A stretch of DNA of 64,000 bases from Oscillospiraceae bacterium (GCA_902793285.1 CADBCV010000002.1:62001-126000); one strand, 5' to 3'. Counted from the stretch's first letter, positions 55,356 to 62,070 are shown. The notes: generated by a model not told the origin, from the sequence alone. Numbers and translations: made by a program.

Positions 55356-56090
55356 TTACTTCATACCAGATACCGACATGAGCGCCATGTCGAAAGACAA
55401 GCCGGTGGAAATGCCCGCGGCCTCCCGCATCGTGCGCGTCTCGCCCCACACTTCACTATCCGGGCGGCTAAAATCATCCGTCTGCTGGGCGTTGTACATA
55501 CGGAAGCACTCGACTTCCGAAGCACGATCCACACCGCCGCTTTCGGTGGTATCGACACCGGCAAGGCGCATTCCCTTTTCAAAGAGCTTGCTGACTGTAT
55601 TTTTCAGGTGTTCCTGGCGCGCGCCCACGCCGTTTTCAGGCACGACAAGTGCCGCCTGCTCCCTGCCCAGGCGCTGCCGGATCATGGAAATTGCCAAAGG
55701 ATCACCAGAAAACTCTGCAAACAGGGTTTTCAGGTCTGCGCGGCTTGCTTTCATTGCCTCGGCACCGTCAGCACCATTGCCCAGGCCCTCGGCAAGACGC
55801 AGCTTCGTTTCAAGGCGGGACAGATACGCGGAATCAAGGGAACGGGTCTGCGCGGTCTTCTGTTCCTCCGCGTCGATTTCTGCGATCTTCTGCGCGATTG
55901 CATCAAGGCCGCGGGCCTTTGCAGCGTCCGCTTTCCCGCGGGCCTCAGACGACAGTCTCCGGCGCTGCTCTGCGATCTGTGAGTCATTCAGATCAAACGT
56001 GCGCACAAGGCGCGCCAGCTCCGCGTCGGCGTTGTCTGCTGCTGCCTGTGCTTCACGGATGCACTCATCAAGTGTGGTTCTCAAATTCAT
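55356..56090 (-). CDS. Coiled-coil, scaffold-like phage protein
   Basis: 244 residues. The first 120 are heptad-rich and charged ('AELARLVRTFDLNDSQIAEQ', 'AIAQKIAEIDAEEQKTAQ'), suggesting a long coiled coil; the C-terminal half is mixed. AGGAGGAAAAAAAC precedes the ATG. It is first in the late block after the leader terminator, but no function can be assigned. Confidence 0.6.
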   Translation of the reverse strand: MNLRTTLDECIREAQAAADNADAELARLVRTFDLNDSQIAEQRRRLSSEARGKADAAKARGLDAIAQKIAEIDAEEQKTAQTRSLDSAYLSRLETKLRLAEGLGNGADGAEAMKASRADLKTLFAEFSGDPLAISMIRQRLGREQAALVVPENGVGARQEHLKNTVSKLFEKGMRLAGVDTTESGGVDRASEVECFRMYNAQQTDDFSRPDSEVWGETRTMREAAGISTGLSFDMALMSVSGMK

Positions 56091-56120
56091 GTTTTTTTCC
56101 TCCTGTTGGTGAAATAAAAA

Positions 56121-56163
56121 AGCGCGGGAACATACCAGCCGTTAAGCTGATATATTCCCGCGC
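56121..56163 (-). terminator. Hairpin with T-tract in the late leader
   Basis: GCGCGGGAA pairs with TTCCCGCGC (56121-56129 with 56155-56163). On the minus strand TTTTTT follows, then 20 nt to the start of the first late gene; on the plus strand CTTTTT follows too. Confidence 0.7.
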
Positions 56164-56175
56164 CCTTTTTGAGCT

Positions 56176-56197
56176 TCCAGCGGTTTTGCCGCTGTGG
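56176..56197 (-). other. Second leader hairpin
   Basis: CAGCGG (56178-56183) pairs with CCGCTG (56189-56194). It lies between the late promoter and the leader terminator. Confidence 0.5.
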
Positions 56198-56228
56198 TAC
56201 TTCGTTTTTATATTTAATTACGAATTTT

Positions 56229-56257
56229 ATTATATCATAGATTTAGAATTTAAACAA
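56229..56257 (-). promoter_or_regulatory. Late-block promoter
   Basis: On the minus strand TTGTTT (56252-56257), 17 bp, perfect TATAAT (56229-56234). It transcribes through both leader hairpins into the coiled-coil gene. Confidence 0.65.
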
Positions 56258-56268
56258 GCATTTTCCGG

Positions 56269-56451
56269 TCAAAAAGTTCCGGTTCTTTCCTGTTTTTCAA
56301 CTTTTGGAGAAGCAAAAAAGTATTGAACAGGGCGCTTGTTTTCAGTAGGCCGCGGGGTTTTCAATCCGGTTATCAAAAAGGACTGTGCAATAATGCGCCG
56401 CGCGGCCTCGACCTCTTGCGGGCTGTCGCCGGTAATCTTGATATGGAGCAT
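56269..56451 (-). CDS. 60-residue small phage protein
   Basis: Begins MLHIKITGDSPQEVEAARRI with a mixed C-terminus. GGGAGG lies 10 nt before the ATG at 56451. It is last in the early block, followed by the late promoter; no family recognised. Confidence 0.6.
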   Translation of the reverse strand: MLHIKITGDSPQEVEAARRIIAQSFLITGLKTPRPTENKRPVQYFFASPKVEKQERTGTF

Positions 56452-56469
56452 CTTGCCGGGCCTCCCTCT

Positions 56470-56679
56470 TTAGCCCTGCATTCTTTCGACGATCTCCGCG
56501 CCGCTCAGTTCAAAGATTCTGCGCCAGATGTTCCAGTCTTCGGAACGCAAACGCTGAATCTCAGAAAGTATGCGCTCAAATTCCGTCGAAAACGGGTCAG
56601 TCTGTTCGGAAAGACGCGCCAGCGCATTGATGCGCAGGGTGTTTTCAAAATACTTGTCTTCAAGCTCACGTCTGGACAT
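56470..56679 (-). CDS. 69-residue small helical protein
   Basis: Begins MSRRELEDKYFENTLRINAL; likely a helical hairpin ('FERILSEIQRLRSEDWNIW'). AAGGAGGTG precedes the ATG. Position between the terminase-like gene and another small gene suggests packaging or regulatory accessory. No family recognised. Confidence 0.6.
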   Translation of the reverse strand: MSRRELEDKYFENTLRINALARLSEQTDPFSTEFERILSEIQRLRSEDWNIWRRIFELSGAEIVERMQG

Positions 56680-56695
56680 GCGATTTCACCTCCTT

Positions 56696-57115
56696 TCAGT
56701 TCAAAAGTCTAATATCAGTGCCATGTGCTGCCGGACGGTTCTCGGTCTGATCCTCCGCCCCTGCCGGTTCCCGGACAATGACATTCACATCCGGCAAATC
56801 CCGCTGGGCGTGGGCGTTATCCCTACACCATCCGTAGCAGCAAGCCAGAATAAACGCCGCTCCCCGGAACCCGTCACGATCATAAAGCCGCTCTTCGTTA
56901 TATTCCTCAATGCGCAACCTGGCATATTGCACAACCTCGGCAAAGTCCGGGCCACGGTCAAGCTGCCGGGTAAAGGTCAACCGGCTCTCATAACCCAGGT
57001 AGTATGAAAGGCCGGATATAGTCGGCGGATTACTCTCTGTTTCAAAGTATTTATCAACTGCCTCTTTCAAGGCCGCTGCCGTTTTATAAATGGGCGGTCT
57101 GCCCTTTTTTGACAT
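56696..57115 (-). CDS. Terminase small-subunit-like DNA-packaging protein
   Basis: 139 residues. 'KKGRPPIYKTAAALKEAVDK' with 'TISGLSYYLGYESRLTF' and 'EVVQYARLRIEEY' is the pattern of small terminase subunits of the gp3/Nu1-like group: N-terminal basic arm, helix-turn-helix and an oligomerising helix. In satellites, a private TerS redirects the helper's packaging motor. No large subunit is present. GGAGG lies 12 nt before the ATG. Confidence 0.75.
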   Translation of the reverse strand: MSKKGRPPIYKTAAALKEAVDKYFETESNPPTISGLSYYLGYESRLTFTRQLDRGPDFAEVVQYARLRIEEYNEERLYDRDGFRGAAFILACCYGWCRDNAHAQRDLPDVNVIVREPAGAEDQTENRPAAHGTDIRLLN

Positions 57116-57195
57116 ATCTTTTGCACCTCCGAAAAATGGGGTAAATCCCGCGCGCGGGCGCGTGTATAGAGATACTTTTCTTATTTGTCGCTCTT

Positions 57196-57279
57196 GTGTG
57201 CACCTTGTGCATGTTTTTCTATAAACCCCTATATTATTTTCTATAGGGGTTTATAGAATTGTCTGCACATCCTGCACAC
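57196..57279. other. Extended interrupted inverted repeat
   Basis: Arms of about 38 nt: outer GTGTGCA (57196-57202) with TGCACAC (57273-57279), a middle GTGCA/TGCAC, and inner perfect 15-bp arms (57219-57233 with 57242-57256) around an 8-nt loop. No T-tract follows on either strand, so not an ordinary terminator. It lies between the small-terminase-like and primase genes. Candidate packaging or replication site. Confidence 0.6.
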
Positions 57280-57281
57280 TT

Positions 57282-59498
57282 TTAATTTTCCGTGCCCGCT
57301 GGGAGCATTCGCAAGCCTAAAACCATCCATGTCGGATTTTGTGAAATGCTCTTGTCTGTCGGTCTTTTCCTTTTGAACAGGATTTGCCTTTCCTCCAGCA
57401 GTTCCCGGAATTTCGGGATAGATACGGACAAAAGGCCGGACGCGCAACACCAGTTTACAAATTCGGTATGAAGTACCAGTAAAGGCACCTCATAGCCCGC
57501 GCCCTGTTCAGTCTTTTCCTCCATGAATTGTAATAGTTTGTCCTGCTTGCGCCTATATTCTTCTGTTGCCTGCACCACGGCGGGCGGCATTGAAAAGCCC
57601 TCAGAACGTAGCAGGCGCAGCCCATCCAGCGCCCAATTCAAGACGGCAGAAAGAGTTTCTTTCTTTTGCAGCGTGTCCTTTAAGTACGGATCGCGCCGAT
57701 CTTGCCCAAAGTGAACATTAAAAGGGATCATCTTCACGCGCTCAGATTCAAAAACGGTCATATCATCCACGCGGGGCCGGTGATTCGTATTGAAAAACAG
57801 CTTGAATTGTGGCATATATTCAAAGCTGCTTTCATACAGCCGCCGGGCCTTTATCGTGTCCCGCCCGGTCAATGACTTCACAAGGGCGGCGTTTAACTCC
57901 ATTCCCCTGGGCGGTTCTGATACCGTCACAAGGCGCGCCCCGGCCAGCCTTGCCAGATCCTCAGTCGGCGCGTTATCGTTCGCCCTGTCTTTCTTTGTGA
58001 AGGTTTCCGGGTTTGCTGTCGCTGCATAGTCGCCCAGCATAGCGGCCAGTGTTTCAAGCAGGGTGCTTTTGCCGTTTCTGCTTGTCGCCCCATGCAGGAT
58101 AAATAAACATTCCTGCCGGGTGTCGCCGGTCAGAGCATAGCCAGCGGCCTTTTGGATATATCGCGCGGTTTCCTTGTCGCCTGCCGTTATTTCGTCGATA
58201 AAGCGCGCCCAGCGGTCTGACGTTGCCGCCGGATCATAAGACACGGCAGCCATACGGGAAAGCATGTCGGCGGCGCTATGCGGGCGAAGCGTGAAGGTTT
58301 CCAGATCAAGGGTGCCGTTCTGCACATTCAGGGCAAGCGGCAGCCGGTCAAACTGTTCCGATTTTACCGGGCGGACGCTGCTGGCGTCCTTTAGGATCGT
58401 TTCGCGCTGCCGTAGCTGCTGCCATTTTGCCGCCCATTTCAGGAAGTCGGCGCGCCGGTCATCGGCCACGTCGCGCAGCGCGTAGACGGTCAGAACGTCC
58501 GCAAGCTGTTTCAAGCGTTCCTTTACGGCGTTTTCCCCGTCGGCGTCCCAGCGCCTGCCGTCAAAGAAAAGCCATTTCTTGCGGTCTGCTGCATACTGCA
58601 CACAGTCCCCGCAAGCGTCCATAAACAGACGGGCGGCTCCTGCGTCATTCCATCCATAGCGCTTATTGGTCGCCGGATCGAGAGCGCGCAGCTTCTCCAA
58701 CAGATCCATGTTTATCGGAAGGTCATGCGTGTAGGGGGCGGCGGTCTGCTGCCACTTCTCCCGGCGCAAGGCCGGGAAAACCTCGCGCTGCAATTCCTCA
58801 TCCGTCAAAGGCGGATCGCAGCGCAGCGCGTTTTCCTGCTGTATAGCTGCTTCTGCCGCTTCCGGTGAAAGGCCCTTGCCGATCAAAGAACCGGCCAGCG
58901 CCACAAGCGCGGACGTGCGCTGCCCTTCCGGGATTGTTTCGGGGACGGTGTACGGCGCTTTCTGCCGGTCAAATCCTTCCGGGACGGGGGAAAGAAACGT
59001 GTAAACGCTGCTGTCGGCGTCGGCCAGCGGGAACAATACCGGCGGTTTTTCCCATGTGTACGCCTTGCCATTGAAAACCGACGGCGGCGCAGCCACAAGG
59101 CCCCCGGCCCCGCGCACGTCCACGCCATTATAAAGGCCGGTCTTTGTAGGCCCCTGCCCCCGGTAATACTCATGGACGCCCCCGCGCGGGGTTTTTGCGG
59201 TCATGGTATCGGGTAAAATATGCGTTCTGCGCCATTCTTTCCGGATCGTCAAGCCCTCTTTGCCGTTGGCCGCGTCAAAGTCCAGCACCAGCAGGCCGCT
59301 TTTGCCGCAATCAATCCCGATATTGAAAGCCGGGTTTTGCGTCCACCAGTCGCGGATCGTGGCCGGGTCTGTCGTGCTGCTGTCCTGCCATCCCTTAAAG
59401 GCTGGGCGCTTTTCTCCAGGTAACAGTGGAAAAACGTATAGTCCCAGCGCGGCATAGTTCAAGGCGGACTGTAGCAGCGCATTTTCTTTTTCTTTCAT
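57282..59498 (-). CDS. Primase-polymerase / SF3 helicase (D5, P4-type)
   Basis: 738 residues. N-terminal PrimPol domain (about 1-200: 'GIDCGKSGLLVLDFDAANGK' with metal Asp, 'TPRGGVHEYYRG'), a linker, then the D5/SF3 helicase (about 430-700): Walker A 'HGATSRNGKST', 'LARLAGARLVTVSE', 'KLFFNTNHRPRVDD', and a C-terminal DNA-binding helix-rich end. P4-family elements use this protein for self-replication. The ATG at 59498 has GAGGTG upstream and the HTH gene's stop 9 nt away. Confidence 0.9.
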   Translation of the reverse strand: MKEKENALLQSALNYAALGLYVFPLLPGEKRPAFKGWQDSSTTDPATIRDWWTQNPAFNIGIDCGKSGLLVLDFDAANGKEGLTIRKEWRRTHILPDTMTAKTPRGGVHEYYRGQGPTKTGLYNGVDVRGAGGLVAAPPSVFNGKAYTWEKPPVLFPLADADSSVYTFLSPVPEGFDRQKAPYTVPETIPEGQRTSALVALAGSLIGKGLSPEAAEAAIQQENALRCDPPLTDEELQREVFPALRREKWQQTAAPYTHDLPINMDLLEKLRALDPATNKRYGWNDAGAARLFMDACGDCVQYAADRKKWLFFDGRRWDADGENAVKERLKQLADVLTVYALRDVADDRRADFLKWAAKWQQLRQRETILKDASSVRPVKSEQFDRLPLALNVQNGTLDLETFTLRPHSAADMLSRMAAVSYDPAATSDRWARFIDEITAGDKETARYIQKAAGYALTGDTRQECLFILHGATSRNGKSTLLETLAAMLGDYAATANPETFTKKDRANDNAPTEDLARLAGARLVTVSEPPRGMELNAALVKSLTGRDTIKARRLYESSFEYMPQFKLFFNTNHRPRVDDMTVFESERVKMIPFNVHFGQDRRDPYLKDTLQKKETLSAVLNWALDGLRLLRSEGFSMPPAVVQATEEYRRKQDKLLQFMEEKTEQGAGYEVPLLVLHTEFVNWCCASGLLSVSIPKFRELLEERQILFKRKRPTDKSISQNPTWMVLGLRMLPAGTEN

Positions 59499-59507
59499 CG
59501 TGGCTTA

Positions 59508-59702
59508 TCACCTCGGAATGCTGACACGTGCGGTACTCCGTTCAGTCAGAGATGTAAGCAGTTCGTCAATATTTACCCAAAATCTTGTTCCGGAATAGAA
59601 TCCGGGCACTTCACCGCGCTTTACCATTGCCCGCAATGTCCCCTCGCGTAAAGGGCAGCGGGGGTCTGCTGCTGCCTGTCGAATAGTGAGAAAGTCAGAC
59701 AT
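59508..59702 (-). CDS. Excisionase/HTH-17-type small DNA-binding protein
   Basis: 64 residues. 'DFLTIRQAAADPRCPLREGT' and 'LRAMVKRGEVPGFYSGTRFW' are the MerR-like winged HTH of excisionase or AlpA-like proteins. In P4-type satellites AlpA/excisionase controls excision and early genes. GGAGG precedes the ATG at 59702; it overlaps no gene. Confidence 0.75.
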   Translation of the reverse strand: MSDFLTIRQAAADPRCPLREGTLRAMVKRGEVPGFYSGTRFWVNIDELLTSLTERSTARVSIPR

Positions 59703-59772
59703 GTGTAAACCTCCAATCTAAAGATTGAAAAAAGCGCAAAAAATAACAAGCGACAAAAAACACTACTTTCCC

Positions 59773-59821
59773 TTGTCGTTTGTCGTTTGTCGTTTGTCGT
59801 TTGCCGTTTTTCGGTTTTCGC
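59773..59821. repeat. Tandem heptad array, possible iteron origin
   Basis: Seven units of 7 bp: four perfect TTGTCGT, then TTGCCGT, TTTTCGG and TTTTCGC. Inverted CGACAA motifs lie on both sides ('AAGCGACAA' near 59748, 'ATCGCTTGTC' near 59824). It is upstream of the HTH-primase genes. Confidence 0.6.
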
Positions 59822-59855
59822 ATATCGCTTGTCAAGGGGCTTTTTTCATGGCCTT

Positions 59856-59884
59856 ATAGTATCATTGATACTATACTTTGTCAA
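59856..59884 (-). promoter_or_regulatory. Early leftward promoter with 19-bp palindrome
   Basis: On the minus strand TTGACA (59879-59884), 17 bp, TACTAT (59856-59861). A perfect palindrome of two 9-bp arms around one base (59856-59874) covers the -10 and most of the spacer. It should drive the HTH-primase-terS block and be repressible. Confidence 0.7.
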
Positions 59885-59957
59885 CTATTTTTTACGATAA
59901 CCAATGTTTTTTGACTCAAAAGTCAAAAAGTTTTGACTTTTAGGACGTTTTAGACAT

Positions 59958-60009
59958 GTTATGCACATAACTTTTGTGCAAGCTGCCAATTGAAAGTTAT
60001 GTGCATAAC
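59958..60009. promoter_or_regulatory. Operator-type inverted repeat over rightward promoter
   Basis: Perfect 17-bp arms 59958-59974 and 59993-60009, 18 nt apart, each with the core TTATGCACATAA or its complement. The right arm fills most of the spacer of a promoter (TTGAAA 59990-59995, 17 bp, TATATT 60013-60018) for the plus-strand gene at 60083. Confidence 0.65.
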
Positions 60010-60082
60010 TGTTATATTATACTCACGAAATCCAATCAGGCACAAACCCAAAAAACAAATACAACAATATGGAGGTACTACA

Positions 60083-60265
60083 ATGGAAATTCGTATCAAT
60101 GAAATGGGTATCGAGGCTGCATCCGATGTTCTTGTGAATCTGGCTGCTATCATGGAGTGCAGCGCAGAGCGGGGCGATGTTCCCACTGAGATGTATGCCA
60201 GCGCGTTTGAGGTAATAGGTGCCCTGGCTACGGCAATCAAGCAGCAGGCCACCAGCGCAGCATAA
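60083..60265 (+). CDS. 60-residue peptide, the element's only plus-strand gene
   Basis: Begins MEIRINEMGIEAASDVLVNL with a helical, mildly acidic sequence. GGAGG lies 10 nt before the ATG. It has its own promoter under the 59958-60009 operator and its own terminator. It occupies the place of a Cro/antirepressor or immunity peptide, but has no HTH I can see. Confidence 0.7.
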   Translation: MEIRINEMGIEAASDVLVNLAAIMECSAERGDVPTEMYASAFEVIGALATAIKQQATSAA

Positions 60266-60274
60266 GACGGCGCA

Positions 60275-60314
60275 AAAAGGCCCTGGGGAAAGACAGCTTT
60301 CTCCAGGGCCTTTT
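60275..60314 (+). terminator. Terminator of the plus-strand peptide gene
   Basis: 12-bp arms AAAAGGCCCTGG and CCAGGGCCTTTT (60275-60286 with 60303-60314) and 5 bp more inside, followed by CTTTT. Confidence 0.85.
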
Positions 60315-60327
60315 CTTTTGTCCGTCT

Positions 60328-60340
60328 GTTATGCACATAA
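60328..60340. promoter_or_regulatory. Third copy of the TTATGCACATAA operator motif
   Basis: GTTATGCACATAA matches the arms at 59958 and 59993. Confidence 0.5.
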
Positions 60341-60377
60341 AGGAACAGTCCCGGCCACCCTTGCCGGGACTGTTCCT
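60341..60377 (-). terminator. Terminator after the RHH gene
   Basis: A perfect 14-bp stem (60341-60354 with 60364-60377) directly follows the RHH stop; the T-tract is short. Confidence 0.65.
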
Positions 60378-60569
60378 TTATTGTTCTGATTCCCGCGAAA
60401 TTTTTTCCTTGATGGCCAGCTTTATATAGCCGTTCACGGATAGACCGGCCTCCGCTGCCGCGGTTTTCAAATCGTCATATTCTGAAAGCGTCACATTGAG
60501 CGGGATGCGTTTCAGCTTTTCTTTTGCGTATTGGTACAAGTATTCCTTGCGCTTTTCAGTCATAGCCAC
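60378..60569 (-). CDS. Ribbon-helix-helix repressor
   Basis: 63 residues from a GTG at 60569 (AGGAGG 8 nt upstream); an ATG at 60563 is possible. 'IPLNVTLSEYDDLKTAAAEA' and 'LSVNGYIKLAIKEKI' form the Arc/CopG beta-alpha-alpha fold, preceded by a basic N-terminus. A perfect palindrome (60611-60626) covers its -35, so autoregulation is likely. It may be the element's master repressor. Confidence 0.75.
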   Translation of the reverse strand: MAMTEKRKEYLYQYAKEKLKRIPLNVTLSEYDDLKTAAAEAGLSVNGYIKLAIKEKISRESEQ

Positions 60570-60592
60570 AATGCACACCTCCTATTAATCCA

Positions 60593-60626
60593 ATTATACC
60601 ATATCAGAAGTGATATGTACATATCA
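60593..60626 (-). promoter_or_regulatory. RHH promoter with perfect palindromic operator
   Basis: -10 TATAAT (60593-60598) and -35 TGTACA (60616-60621), 17 bp apart; the -35 is the centre of the 16-bp palindrome TGATATGTACATATCA at 60611-60626. A half-site ATATCA lies at 60601-60606. Confidence 0.65.
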
Positions 60627-60629
60627 TTT

Positions 60630-61841
60630 TTATCTTATCAAACGCTCTATCCCCTCAACCGCCCGCCGCTGGGCTTCCTCGGTGACACCCGCATAAAAAG
60701 ACAGTGTTGTACTGGCGTCCTTATGTCCAAGAAGCTCCTGAACTTGTTTCAGATCGGCCCCGCTCTCCAGTGCAAGTGTTGCCGCTGTGTGCCTTAGATC
60801 GTGTGGGGACACATCAGGAAGATTGTGCCGCGCTATGAATTTCCGCATGAAACGTGTAGGCTCCGTCGGGTAGATCGGCTTTTGAGGATCAGACTGTCGG
60901 CTGAATATAAACGCGGTGGGGGCAAAAGTGATCCCCATGAGCGCCTCCCGCTCCCGTTTCAGATTCATCAACATTTCATACACGTGTGAAGAGAGTGGGA
61001 CAGTTCTTTCCTCGCCGGTTTTAGTGTCTCCTATGCGTATCTTTTCCGGGGAGGTCTTATCTATCGTGACATTACGCACAATGTGCAGAGTGAGCTTTTC
61101 TGCGTCAATATCACACCATTGCAGGCCGATACACTCACCACGCCGCAAACCGCATGTAATCAGGACGTTTGTAAAGCAGCGCCAGAAAAGCGGTTCATCT
61201 TCCAAGCATTGCATAAACGCTTTTGCATCGGCGGCTTCGAGGAAATCAACTTTTTTTGAATTGCGGCGCGGCTTTTCCTTTTGGCTCAAATCTTGACAAG
61301 GATCGGATTGAATGTAGTGGAAACGGCGCGCATATTCAAGAATGTTTCTGAGCGTACTAAAGTGATGCTGGATCGTTGTTGCGGAATATGGCTTGCCTTG
61401 CTTTGTTGTGGCCTCCGTGTTGAGGAACTTGATATATCGCTTAACCGCTTCGGCGTCGATCTGATTAAGCCGCTTTTTCGGCCCAAAATAAGAAAGTATG
61501 TCGTCCTTCATATAGCCGAAAAAAGAAATGCTGCTGGGGGTATGCTTTCCATCAAGAACGTGATCTTTCCACCAGTGATCTTCTATGAATGTTGCCAAGG
61601 TGATCTTGTCCTTACCCTCTTTGGCATGTGACCGGGCATAATCCGCTTTCTGTTCTTGTTCCCAGGCGTCCGCCTGTCGTGCAACTTCCTTTCGTTCTTT
61701 GGCGGGTGTTAAGCCCTCCGGCCTTTTTATCGTACATGTGCGCCAGATCTGCTTATACATTTCATCCCGGCCCACACAGACCATAAATTTATATCCTGTG
61801 ATCTGTCCGGCCTTGTTCTTCTTTTCCAGAATCGTTGCCAT
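60630..61841 (-). CDS. int: Tyrosine recombinase integrase
   Basis: 403 residues. An arm-binding N-terminus and core-binding SAM-like domain ('LATFIEDHWWKDHVL') precede the catalytic domain: first Arg in 'CGLRRGECIGLQW', Lys in 'DTKTGEERTVPL', 'HDLRHTAATLALESG', and 'LGHKDASTTLSFYAG' with the nucleophile Tyr. AAGGAGG lies upstream. It sits next to attR as usual and should integrate the element in tRNA-Pro. Confidence 0.95.
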   Translation of the reverse strand: MATILEKKNKAGQITGYKFMVCVGRDEMYKQIWRTCTIKRPEGLTPAKERKEVARQADAWEQEQKADYARSHAKEGKDKITLATFIEDHWWKDHVLDGKHTPSSISFFGYMKDDILSYFGPKKRLNQIDAEAVKRYIKFLNTEATTKQGKPYSATTIQHHFSTLRNILEYARRFHYIQSDPCQDLSQKEKPRRNSKKVDFLEAADAKAFMQCLEDEPLFWRCFTNVLITCGLRRGECIGLQWCDIDAEKLTLHIVRNVTIDKTSPEKIRIGDTKTGEERTVPLSSHVYEMLMNLKREREALMGITFAPTAFIFSRQSDPQKPIYPTEPTRFMRKFIARHNLPDVSPHDLRHTAATLALESGADLKQVQELLGHKDASTTLSFYAGVTEEAQRRAVEGIERLIR

Positions 61842-62022
61842 ATCAAGCCCTCCTTGCGGTATTTTCGGGTAAACAAAAAGGTAAACAGAGGTGAGGGGTA
61901 AACAAAAAGGTAAACAAAGTTAAACGAATTTTGTTCACATCACAGTACAATAATACACGATATTTCCGCAAGTTTCAATACATTTTTATGATAAATAACA
62001 ATTTTTAACGATTGTTCTTTAA
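61842..62022. other. Non-coding attR arm
   Basis: No gene. Upstream of the integrase start are two copies of the arm repeat GGTAAACAAAAAGGTAAAC (61868-61886, 61897-61915) and a further AGTTAAAC near 61918-61925; then AT-rich sequence to attR. Confidence 0.65.
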
Positions 62023-62067
62023 TTCGGGACCAAGAGGCCCGGGGTTCAAATCCCCGCACTCCGACCA
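62023..62067 (+). repeat. attR core
   Basis: 45 bp identical to 46056-46100; a tRNA-Pro 3' fragment with no 5' half, hence not a functional tRNA. Confidence 0.9.
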
Positions 62068-62070
62068 GAT

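Larger units (their letters stand above)
59703..60082. other. Control region between divergent transcripts
   Basis: 380 bp without a gene: heptad array, leftward early promoter with palindrome, further 'AAAAGTCAAAA'/'TTTTGACTTTT' inverted motifs (about 59922-59941) and the rightward operator/promoter. Confidence 0.7.
46056..62067. mobile_element. 16-kb integrated element at tRNA-Pro, satellite-like
   Basis: Bounded by a perfect 45-bp repeat of the tRNA 3' end. Control region near 60 kb; nearly all genes lie on the minus strand. It contains: integrase, RHH repressor, a 60-residue plus-strand peptide, HTH protein, primase-helicase, small-terminase-like protein, two tiny genes, then a promoter/leader and a late block (coiled-coil protein, DUF6673-like protein, small membrane protein, tape measure, sigma-4-like regulator, ADP-ribosyltransferase-like protein, 54-residue peptide, portal, minor capsid). 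Not found: large terminase, major capsid, protease, tail tube/baseplate, holin/endolysin. All frames are intact. It is lower in GC than the host. Alternatives: deleted prophage or satellite; I favour the satellite. Confidence 0.8.

Noticed and set aside
57196..57279. Ordinary rho-independent terminator after the primase
   Set aside because: No T-tract follows the stem on either strand, and the arms are interrupted and unusually long.
59773..59821. CRISPR array
   Set aside because: Units are 7 bp with no spacers; no cas genes in the window.
62023..62067. Second tRNA-Pro
   Set aside because: Only the 3' 45 nt are present; no acceptor 5' strand or D arm, so this is attR.
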